Source: DATBHZ01 sp036557185
GTDB taxonomy: Bacteria > Actinomycetota > Acidimicrobiia > IMCC26256 > JAENVU01
Length of the DNA stretch: 8,551 nt
Assembly (NCBI GenBank): GCA_036557185.1
Contig: DATBHZ010000154.1
Coordinates: 1 to 8,551 of the forward strand
Direction of reading: 5' to 3'
Shown here: positions 1-5,217 of the stretch, piece by piece
Numbering within the stretch: the stretch's first letter is position 1
Layout of the letters: each line of letters starts with the position of its first letter
The notes under the pieces: model-generated
Seen by the model: only the letters and a program-made list of their open reading frames with translations
Databases searched by the model: none
Told to the model about the DNA's origin: nothing
Program-made: the position numbers and the translations under genes

Positions 1-124
1 TGTCGACGATCTGGGCCATGTTCTCCCGGGTGAGGTCGAAGACCTCGGGGTCGTCGTTCGCGTCGAGGAACTCCTCCACCTCGGCCGCGAAGGCCCGCTG
101 CTCCGGCGAGAACTCGAAGTCCAT
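1..124 (-). CDS. Acyl-CoA dehydrogenase, N-terminal fragment (cut by window edge)
   Basis: Only the first 41 codons are in the window; the gene continues beyond base 1. The translation opens with MDFEFSPEQRAFAAEVEEFL, the typical first helix of FAD-dependent acyl-CoA dehydrogenases (family knowledge: they oxidise acyl-CoA to trans-2-enoyl-CoA and pass electrons to ETF). The FAD and substrate sites and the catalytic base lie outside the window, so chain-length preference cannot be judged. The ATG is supported by an AGGAG ribosome-binding site about six bases upstream. The gene lies 163 bp downstream of the CoA-transferase on the same strand. It may be co-transcribed with it or driven by its own promoter near the palindrome at 220-234. 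The family call rests on the N-terminal motif alone. Confidence 0.8.
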   Translation of the reverse strand, partial: MDFEFSPEQRAFAAEVEEFLDANDDPEVFDLTRENMAQIVD

Positions 125-169
125 CCGCGCTCCTGACCTGCACACACTTCGATCGCTCCGCTCGGGCTC

Positions 170-184
170 GGCGGGATACCCGCC
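170..184. repeat. Short perfect inverted repeat GGCGGG-ATA-CCCGCC
   Basis: A 6-bp GC-only stem with a 3-base loop, 45 bp upstream of the acyl-CoA dehydrogenase start and about 100 bp downstream of the CoA-transferase stop. It could fold in the transcript between the two genes, as a weak terminator, a processing stem or a 5' leader hairpin. No T-run follows on either strand. Dyads of this size arise easily at this GC content, so confidence in function is low. Confidence 0.25.
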
Positions 185-219
185 TCGCTGATCCTCGCTC
201 CGCACAGCCGCGACCGAAC

Positions 220-234
220 CTGACGGGTCGTCAG
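220..234. promoter_or_regulatory. Palindrome CTGACG-GGT-CGTCAG, candidate regulator-binding site
   Basis: A perfect 6-bp inverted repeat with a 3-bp centre, CTGACGGGTCGTCAG, lies 95 bp upstream of the acyl-CoA dehydrogenase ATG, in the gap after the CoA-transferase stop. Symmetry almost continues outward (AT on one side, GG on the other). A short symmetric site ahead of a fatty-acid-type gene suits a TetR-family operator. This is inference; I found no second copy in the window. It could also form a small hairpin, but it lacks a T-tract and so is a poor intrinsic terminator. Confidence 0.4.
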
Positions 235-287
235 ATCCCGCTCGGATCATACGGTCGGCCCTGGTGGGAGGCCACTTCCGGGCTGTG

Positions 288-1538
288 TCAGGTGATCACG
301 CCGTCGGCGCGCAGCTTGTCGAGCGCGTCGTCGTCGAGGCCCAGCTCGGAGCGCAGGACGTCGGCGGTGTGCTCGCCGACCCAGGGCACGCGCGTCTCCG
401 GACCCTCCGCCATCTTCGACAGCTTCACAGGGTTGCCCGGTACGAGGATCGGCTCGTCGACGCCGTCCGTACGCGGCACCTCCACGAGCATGTGGCGCGC
501 CGCGACGTGCGAGTCGACGATGACGTCGGGCGCGCTGTTGCTCGGGCCGGCGACGATCCCTGCTGCGGTGAGCTCCCGCGCGGCATCCAGCTTCGTGCGC
601 TGCGACGCCCACTCGTCGAACGCCGGACGAATGACGGTCTCGAGGTGCTCGACCCACCCGGCCCGGGTGGCGAAGCGCGCATCCCCGTTCCATTCGGGGT
701 GGCCGATGAGGTCCGCGAGACGCTCGAACTGGTGCTCACGCACGATCTGGACGACGACAAAACCGTCCGACGCGCGGAAGCCCTCGCAGATGACCTCCGG
801 CCCCTTGCCCGGCTCCGGCCGGACGCCCATCGACCAGTAGTTCGTCACGATGTCGGTCATGGCGACCATCGCGTCGAGCATCGCGACGTCGACGTGCTGC
901 CCGACGCCGGTCGCGTCGCGATGTCGCAACGCGGCGAGGATCCCGATCACGCCGAACAGCGCGGAGGAGATGTCGCCGAGCGCGCCGACGGGGATCGTGA
1001 CGGGCGGCCGATCGGCACCACTCTTGTACTCGTAGATGCCCGACATGGCCTCCACGATCGACGCGTATGCAGGCCAGTCGCGGTACGGCGACCCTTCACC
1101 GTTGCCGAACCCGGAGATCGAGACGTAGACCGCGCGTGGGTGCACCGCGGCGATCGCGTCGTAGCCGAGCCCCATGCGAGCCATCGTGCCGGCCTTGAAG
1201 TTCTCGGCGATCACGTCGAAGCGCGGCACGAGCTCGAGGAAGATCGCGCGGCCGGCCTCCGACTTGAGATCCAACCCGACGCTGCGCTTGTTGAGGTTGT
1301 TCCTCAGGTAGGTCGCACCGACGTCGCGTCCCATCGGATCGACCATCGCAGGTGTGGACCCGCGTCCGGACTCTCCGTGGACGGGGTGCTCCACCTTGAC
1401 CACGTCCGCGCCCAAGCGCGCCAGGAGCTGCGTCGCGAACGGGAGCGCCTGCATCTGCTCGGCGGCCAGGACGCGCACACCCTCCAGCGGGCGCCCGTAG
1501 CGCGCCGCATCGGTGTTCGCCGTGTCTCCGAGCCGCAT
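288..1538 (-). CDS. Class III (CaiB/BaiF family) acyl-CoA transferase
   Basis: A 416-residue protein, normal length for the family, which moves CoA between carboxylic acids through aspartyl-CoA thioester chemistry. Family marks in order: PLEGVRVLAAEQ (17-28), GADVVKVEHP (43-52), the NLNKRSVGLDLKSEAGR block (81-97), DVIAENFKAGTMARMGLGYD (108-127), and VGALGDISSALFG (184-196), where D189 aligns with the catalytic Asp of formyl-CoA transferase. GVGQHVDVAMLDAM (211-224) follows. The C-terminal part carries the usual small domain (GHPEWNGDARFATR and APDVIVDSHVAARHMLVEV). The substrate is unknown. The ATG has no clear ribosome-binding site, but a -10-like TACAGT sits 8 bases upstream, which suggests a leaderless mRNA. 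It diverges from the HMGCS-like/DUF35 gene across 37 bp and precedes the acyl-CoA dehydrogenase on the same strand, so it may activate the acid that the neighbouring enzymes then process. Confidence 0.93.
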   Translation of the reverse strand: MRLGDTANTDAARYGRPLEGVRVLAAEQMQALPFATQLLARLGADVVKVEHPVHGESGRGSTPAMVDPMGRDVGATYLRNNLNKRSVGLDLKSEAGRAIFLELVPRFDVIAENFKAGTMARMGLGYDAIAAVHPRAVYVSISGFGNGEGSPYRDWPAYASIVEAMSGIYEYKSGADRPPVTIPVGALGDISSALFGVIGILAALRHRDATGVGQHVDVAMLDAMVAMTDIVTNYWSMGVRPEPGKGPEVICEGFRASDGFVVVQIVREHQFERLADLIGHPEWNGDARFATRAGWVEHLETVIRPAFDEWASQRTKLDAARELTAAGIVAGPSNSAPDVIVDSHVAARHMLVEVPRTDGVDEPILVPGNPVKLSKMAEGPETRVPWVGEHTADVLRSELGLDDDALDKLRADGVIT

Positions 1539-1546
1539 GGGCGCTC

Positions 1547-1552
1547 ACTGTA
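1547..1552 (-). promoter_or_regulatory. Putative -10 element of the CoA-transferase (TACAGT)
   Basis: On the minus strand TACAGT fits the actinobacterial TANNNT -10 pattern and ends 8 bases before the CoA-transferase ATG. Transcription would start at or next to the A of the start codon. The gene has no Shine-Dalgarno sequence, which fits. No convincing -35 is visible. Inference from spacing only. Confidence 0.4.
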
Positions 1553-1562
1553 CGGGCCTCCC

Positions 1563-1568
1563 TAGACT
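1563..1568 (+). promoter_or_regulatory. Putative -10 element of the HMGCS-like/DUF35 gene (TAGACT)
   Basis: TAGACT fits TANNNT and ends 7 bases before the ATG at 1576, the spacing expected for a leaderless transcript beginning at that ATG. No ribosome-binding site precedes the ATG. It lies only 10 bp from the oppositely facing -10 of the CoA-transferase, so the two promoters would be back to back and may exclude each other or share an operator. Confidence 0.4.
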
Positions 1569-1575
1569 CGCTCGC

Positions 1576-2970
1576 ATGCGAGGAGTCATCAGCGCGGCGG
1601 GCTACGTGCCGTACCGCCGATTGCAGCGGTCGGAGATCGCTGCGACCTTCGGCGCCGGCGGGGGCAAGGGCACGCGGTCGGTGGCTTCCTTCGACGAGGA
1701 CACGACCACCATGGGTGTCGAGGCGGCCCGCCTGGCGCTCCGCTCCACCTCGCTCCGCCCGGACGCCCTCTTGTTCGCCACGGCGGATCCCGCGTACCTC
1801 GACAAGACGAACGCCACGGCGATGCACGCCGCACTACGACTCGACGGCGACGTGCCCGCGCTCGACGCCGGCGGGGCGATTCGTTCGGGCCCGGGCGCGC
1901 TCCGTCTGGCCCTGGAGCGCGGCGGGCGCACTCTCGTCGTCGCCGCGGACGCACGGACCGGCCAGCCGACGAGCCCGGACGAGGCCTCTGGTGGCGACGG
2001 TGCGGCGGCGCTGCTCGTCGGTGACGAGGCTGCAGGGACCGTCATCGCCGAGTATCTCGGCTCGGGCTCGGCGACGGCCGAGTTCACCGACCGTTGGCGC
2101 ACACCGGGCGAACGCCGGTCGAAAGTGTGGGAGGAGCGCTTCGGCGAGACCAAGTACGTGCCGCTCGGCGAGCAAGCCTGGAACACGGCACTGAAGAAGC
2201 TCGAGCTGACGCCTGCCGACGTCGATCACGTCGTGCTCGCCGGGATGCACGCTCGCGCGCTGCGAGGCTTGACGCGTCGGCTGGGCGTCGACAGCGAGGT
2301 TGTCGCCGACGACCTCGCGGGAAGCGTCGGCAACGTCGGCACCGCGCAGGCCGCGCTGCTCCTCACCCGAGTGCTCGAGGGAGCAGCACCCGGCAAGGTC
2401 GTCGCGCTCGTGTCTCTCGCCGACGGCGCAGATGTGCTGCTGTTCCGCACGACCGAGGCGATCGCCGACTTCACTCCGACGCGATCGATCGCCGCGCAGA
2501 TCGGTGCGGCCGCCGACCTTCCGTACGGCAAGTTCCTGAGCTGGACCGGCGCCGTCACCGTGGAACCGCCGCGGCGTCCCGAGCCTGCGAGGGTGTCGTC
2601 GTCGGCCGCGGGCCGCACCCATGTCTGGAAGTTCGCGTTCGTGGGCTCCCGCGACGACGACAGCGGCATGCTCCAGATGCCCCCGGCACCCGGTGCGAGC
2701 GACAGCGCGCCGATGGCCGACGTGCAGGGCACGATCGCGACGTTCACCATCGACAAGCTCGCGTACTCGCCGAGCCCGCCGATCGTGTTCGCGGTGGTGG
2801 ACTTCGACGGCGGCGGCCGGTTCCCGATGGAGCTCACCGACGTCGACGCGGGCGACGTGAAGATCGGGGACCGAGTCGAGATGACGTTCCGCAAGCTGTT
2901 CACCGCGGACGGGATCCACGACTACTTCTGGAAAGCGCGACCGATTAGAGGGGACGCAGCACTGTCATGA
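1576..2970 (+). CDS. HMG-CoA-synthase-like thiolase-fold protein fused to a DUF35 OB-fold domain, cysteine-free
   Basis: A 464-residue protein. Residues 1-295 follow the archaeal-type HMG-CoA synthase pattern: MRGVISAAGYVPYRRL, DEDTTTMGVEAARLAL (40-55), GGDGAAALLVGD (139-150), AGMHARALRGL (222-232) and GSVGNVGTAQAALLL (249-263). Residues 345-460 match DUF35: GSRDDDSGMLQMPP (357-370) where the zinc ribbon normally lies, then an OB-fold (VQGTIATFTI to VEMTFRKL). Catalytic positions look lost: by hand alignment the Cys nucleophile is I102 and the acid/base Glu is A70, while H225 remains. No cysteine occurs anywhere, so the zinc ribbon is also gone. ATG 1576 is chosen over an in-frame ATG at 1513 because the family N-terminus begins here, a -10 lies 7 bases upstream, and 1513 would overlap the divergent gene. 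It shares an ATGA with the SCP2-type thiolase. It may be a scaffold or lyase partner of that thiolase rather than a true synthase. Domain calls are firm; role is inferred. Confidence 0.85.
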   Translation: MRGVISAAGYVPYRRLQRSEIAATFGAGGGKGTRSVASFDEDTTTMGVEAARLALRSTSLRPDALLFATADPAYLDKTNATAMHAALRLDGDVPALDAGGAIRSGPGALRLALERGGRTLVVAADARTGQPTSPDEASGGDGAAALLVGDEAAGTVIAEYLGSGSATAEFTDRWRTPGERRSKVWEERFGETKYVPLGEQAWNTALKKLELTPADVDHVVLAGMHARALRGLTRRLGVDSEVVADDLAGSVGNVGTAQAALLLTRVLEGAAPGKVVALVSLADGADVLLFRTTEAIADFTPTRSIAAQIGAAADLPYGKFLSWTGAVTVEPPRRPEPARVSSSAAGRTHVWKFAFVGSRDDDSGMLQMPPAPGASDSAPMADVQGTIATFTIDKLAYSPSPPIVFAVVDFDGGGRFPMELTDVDAGDVKIGDRVEMTFRKLFTADGIHDYFWKARPIRGDAALS

Positions 2971-4157
2971 GCTCGCACGGGATCAAGGACCGCGTCGCGA
3001 TCGTCGGCATGGGGTGCACCTCGTTCGGGGAGCGGTTCGACGCGGGGCTCGACGACCTGATCATCGACGCGTCCCACCAGGCGTTCGCTGCCGCCGGGAC
3101 GGACAAGGACGCCGTCGACGCGTACTGGTTCGGCACGGCGCAGAGCGGCATGAGCGGGATCACGCTCGCCCGTCCGCTCGGCCTCGAGGCGAAGCCGGTA
3201 ACGCGCGTCGAGAACTTCTGTGCCACCGGTTCCGAGGCGCTGCGCCAGGCCGCATACGCCGTCGCATCCGGCGCCTACGACATCGCCATGGCCGTCGGGG
3301 CGGAGAAGGTCAAGGACAGCGGCTACGCAGGTCTCAACGCGTTCCCGATCCCGAGCGACGGGACGCAGCGAACCTTGACGGCCGCGGCGATGTTCAGCAT
3401 GGTCGCACCGGCGTACGCGAAGAAGTACGGCGTCGACGACGCCGAGCTGAAGGACGTGCTCGCGCGCATCGCGTGGAAGAACCACTACAACGGGGCGCGC
3501 AACCCGCGCGCGCAGTTCCGCAAGGAGGTGAGCAGGGAGTCGATCTGCGCCTCGCCGCTCGTCGCCGGTCCGCTCGGGATCATGGACTGCGCGGGCGTTG
3601 CCGACGGTGCGGCCGCCGCGATCGCGGTGCGCGCGGAAGACGCTGCTCGGTACACGGACAAGCCGCTGTACATCAAGGCTCTCTCGTTCGTCGCTGGGAA
3701 CGGCGCGGGACTCGCGGACCCCGAGTACGACTACACGCACTTCCCCGAGGTCGAGGCCACCGCCGCCGACGCTTACGCGCAGGCCGGCATCACCGAGCCG
3801 CGGCGCGAGCTCGCGATGGCGGAGGTGCACGACTGCTTCACGCCGACCGAGCTGGTGCTGATGGAGGACCTCGGCTTCGCCGAGCGCGGTACCGCCTGGA
3901 AGGAGGAGCTCGCCGGAACCTTCGACCTCACCGGCGATCTCCCCGTCAACCCGGACGGCGGCCTCAAGAGCTTCGGGCATCCCGTCGGCGCCTCCGGGCT
4001 GCGCATGATGTTCGAGTGCTGGCTGCAGCTGCGCGGCGAGGCTCCGGAGGAGCGTCGTATCGCGAACGACCGCAAGCTCGCGCTGACGCACAACCTCGGC
4101 GGCTATCCCGGCGAGATGGTCAGCTTCGTGAGCCTGGTAGGGACGGAGCCTTCCTAG
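2967..4157 (+). CDS. SCP2-type thiolase (acetyl-CoA acetyltransferase family)
   Basis: A 396-residue thiolase-fold enzyme of the SCP-x/archaeal type, which cleaves or forms carbon-carbon bonds in 3-oxo- or 3-hydroxyacyl-CoA. Active-site marks are present: nucleophile C85 in VENFCATGSEALR, H288 in AEVHDCFTPTE, H338 in FGHPVGASG, and the C-terminal LTHNLGGYPGEM (373-384), where the HNLGG of SCP2-like members replaces the CxG of classical thiolases. Unlike its upstream partner it therefore looks catalytically competent. Its ATG overlaps the TGA of the HMGCS-like/DUF35 gene (ATGA, 2967-2970). The only purine-rich stretch (GAGGGG) is about 14 bases upstream, so translation is probably coupled. Thiolases of this group often need a DUF35 partner (steroid aldolase Ltp2 with ChsH2; the archaeal acetoacetyl-CoA thiolase complex), which supports a physical complex here. 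The last 38 bp overlap the convergent clpP gene. Substrate not identifiable. Confidence 0.93.
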   Translation: MSSHGIKDRVAIVGMGCTSFGERFDAGLDDLIIDASHQAFAAAGTDKDAVDAYWFGTAQSGMSGITLARPLGLEAKPVTRVENFCATGSEALRQAAYAVASGAYDIAMAVGAEKVKDSGYAGLNAFPIPSDGTQRTLTAAAMFSMVAPAYAKKYGVDDAELKDVLARIAWKNHYNGARNPRAQFRKEVSRESICASPLVAGPLGIMDCAGVADGAAAAIAVRAEDAARYTDKPLYIKALSFVAGNGAGLADPEYDYTHFPEVEATAADAYAQAGITEPRRELAMAEVHDCFTPTELVLMEDLGFAERGTAWKEELAGTFDLTGDLPVNPDGGLKSFGHPVGASGLRMMFECWLQLRGEAPEERRIANDRKLALTHNLGGYPGEMVSFVSLVGTEPS

Positions 4158-4749
4158 GCAGCAACCGCTCTTCGATCACCTCGTCGACGAGCCCGTACGC
4201 GACCGCGGCGTCGCCGCGCATGATGAAGTCGCGATCGATGTCCTTGTCGAGCTGCTCGGGGTCCTGACCCGTGTGCCGGGCGAGGATCTCGACCATGTGC
4301 TGGCGCTGGATCATGACCTCCCGCGCCCAGATCTCGATGTCGACGGACTGACCTTGCGCGCCACCGTGCGGCTGGTGGATCAGGATGCGCGAGTGCGGGA
4401 GCGTGAAGCGCTTGCCCGGTGCGCCGGAAGCGAGCAGGACGGCTGCGGCCGACGCCGCCTGGCCCAGGCAGGTCGTCTCCACATCGGGCTCGACGTACCG
4501 CATCGCGTCGTAGATCGCGAACAGCGCGTTCATGTCCCCGCCGGGACTGTTGATGTAGAGCTTGATGTCCTTGTCGGGGTTGTCGGCCTCGAGGTGCAGG
4601 AGCTGTGCCACCACGATGTTGGCGACGGCGTCGGTGAGCTCACCGCCCAGGAAGACGACACGGTCGTTCAGGAGCCGCGAATACAGGTCGAAGGCTCGCT
4701 CGCCGCGGGGGCTCTGCTCGATCACGGTCGGTACGAGGATCTCGGTCAT
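4120..4749 (-). CDS. clpP: ATP-dependent Clp protease proteolytic subunit, ClpP2-like
   Basis: A 209-residue serine peptidase that forms the tetradecameric chamber fed by ClpX or ClpC unfoldases in the cytoplasm. The triad is intact: S100 in CLGQAASAAAVLLASG, H125 in SRILIHQPHGG, D174 in DIDRDFIM. Oxyanion glycines lie in INSPGG (67-71). The CLGQAASAAAVLLA block and the HTGQDPEQLDKDIDRD stretch resemble actinobacterial ClpP2. The segment after the oxyanion loop, DMNALFAIYDAM, is unusual (S-V/F/I-T-A is common). The start at 4749 is chosen because GGAGGAA lies 6 bases upstream and the family N-terminus follows; in-frame ATGs at 4764 and 4788 lack such support. No clpP1, clpX or tig is adjacent, whereas these are often clustered. 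The 3' end overlaps the thiolase gene by 38 bp. It diverges from the SRPBCC-arsR pair across a dyad-rich region. Confidence 0.95.
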   Translation of the reverse strand: MTEILVPTVIEQSPRGERAFDLYSRLLNDRVVFLGGELTDAVANIVVAQLLHLEADNPDKDIKLYINSPGGDMNALFAIYDAMRYVEPDVETTCLGQAASAAAVLLASGAPGKRFTLPHSRILIHQPHGGAQGQSVDIEIWAREVMIQRQHMVEILARHTGQDPEQLDKDIDRDFIMRGDAAVAYGLVDEVIEERLLPRKAPSLPGSRS

Positions 4750-4755
4750 GGACGG

Positions 4756-4762
4756 TTCCTCC
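4756..4762 (-). promoter_or_regulatory. Ribosome-binding site GGAGGAA that fixes the clpP start
   Basis: A strong Shine-Dalgarno sequence 6 bases before ATG 4749. It overlaps the alternative in-frame ATG at 4764-4762, making that codon an unlikely start. It therefore decides for the 209-residue form. Confidence 0.75.
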
Positions 4763-4782
4763 ATGGAGAGCGGCACAGGGAT

Positions 4783-4801
4783 GTGCAACCGGCTGGTTGC
4801 G
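4783..4801. promoter_or_regulatory. Dyad box 1, GTGCAAC-N5-GGTTGCG
   Basis: The sequence GTGCAACCGGCTGGTTGCG contains a perfect inverted repeat, GCAACC-GGCT-GGTTGC (4785-4800). The same 19-bp layout, with all 14 flanking bases identical, recurs 46 bp away as box 2. It lies 33 bp upstream of the clpP ATG in the shared clpP/SRPBCC promoter region. Most likely it is a regulator-binding site; the ArsR protein encoded just downstream or a clp regulator are candidates, neither proven. Confidence 0.55.
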
Positions 4802-4808
4802 TCTCACT

Positions 4809-4828
4809 GTTCCACGGATGCCGTGAAC
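4809..4828. repeat. Central dyad between the two boxes, CACGG-ATG-CCGTG core
   Basis: The core CACGG-ATG-CCGTG at 4813-4825 is a perfect 5-bp inverted repeat with a 3-bp centre. GTTC (4809-4812) and GAAC (4825-4828) give a second, slightly offset symmetry around it. It lies between dyad boxes 1 and 2 and has a different sequence, so it may bind another factor or form part of one extended operator. Confidence 0.35.
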
Positions 4829-4847
4829 GTGCAACTCTTGGGTTGCG
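4829..4847. promoter_or_regulatory. Dyad box 2, GTGCAAC-N5-GGTTGCG
   Basis: Second copy of the 19-bp box: GTGCAACTCTTGGGTTGCG, with arms GCAAC (4831-4835) and GTTGC (4842-4846). It ends 23 bp before the SRPBCC ATG, where a bound repressor would block the rightward promoter. The five-base spacer differs completely from box 1 while the 14 arm bases do not, which suggests selection on the arms. Confidence 0.55.
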
Positions 4848-4870
4848 CTAGGGTTCGCGGTGGAGGTCCG

Positions 4871-5212
4871 ATGGAGCACGTCGAACGAGAGGTGGAGCTG
4901 CCCCAGGAGCCGTCGACGGTCTGGGAGGCGGTCGCGGACCCGGCGCTGCTCGGGCTGTGGCTCGGTGGCGAGCTGGAGCTCGACGGAGGTGTCCATCGCG
5001 GGACCCGCGGCACGTTCGACACGCCGACCGAGCGCCGGCTCGTCTACGTGCGCGACGTCGACGAGGGGGAGCGCCTCGTCTTCAACTGGCGTCCGGTGCT
5101 GTCGCCGCTCGAGATGACGACCGTGACGATCTCGGTGGTCCCGAGCCCGGCCGGCGGCACGATCGTGCGCATCACCGAGCGCCGCCCGACCCGCGCCATG
5201 GCGCTGGCATAG
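4871..5212 (+). CDS. SRPBCC-family (AHSA1/START-like) protein, short form
   Basis: A 113-residue protein with the start of an AHSA1-type SRPBCC domain: MEHVEREVELPQEPSTVWEAVADPALLGLWLGGELELDGG (1-40), then strands through RLVYVRDVDEGERLVFNWRP and TTVTISVVPSPAGGTIVRITERR. Members form a hydrophobic pocket for small ligands; many sit beside ArsR regulators and their role is mostly unknown. The family usually runs about 140-160 residues and ends in a long helix. This one stops at RPTRAMALA just after the last strand, so that helix is missing or very short. GGAGG lies 4 bases before the ATG. The arsR start follows 5 bp after the stop, so the two form an operon, here with the regulator second rather than in the more usual first place. 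Dyad box 2 lies just upstream. Confidence 0.82.
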   Translation: MEHVEREVELPQEPSTVWEAVADPALLGLWLGGELELDGGVHRGTRGTFDTPTERRLVYVRDVDEGERLVFNWRPVLSPLEMTTVTISVVPSPAGGTIVRITERRPTRAMALA

Positions 5213-5217
5213 GTCGA

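Noticed and set aside
264..1565. Long plus-strand open frame (433 codons) opposite the CoA-transferase
   Set aside because: Its translation is rich in R, H, D, V and G with no family motif. It is the complement of a well-supported CaiB/BaiF gene in GC-rich DNA.
1513..1575. Upstream ATG giving a 21-residue N-terminal extension of the HMGCS-like protein
   Set aside because: The extension overlaps the divergent CoA-transferase start, carries no family similarity, and would use sequence upstream of the likely -10 element.
1834..2919. Long minus-strand open frame (361 codons) opposite the HMGCS-like/DUF35 gene
   Set aside because: Low-complexity Arg/Ala/Val-rich shadow without recognisable domain; the plus-strand reading has clear family motifs.
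2922..4267. Long open frames on both strands across the thiolase (389 codons minus, 417 codons plus in another frame)
   Set aside because: Both are shadows of the SCP2-type thiolase; the plus-strand one is almost pure Arg/Gly/Ala sequence and runs into clpP antisense.
4841..4860. Possible ClgR box in the clpP upstream region
   Set aside because: ClgR sites in actinobacteria have a CGC-N5-GCG type symmetry. The stretch CGCTAGGGTTCGC lacks the opposing GCG at the needed spacing.
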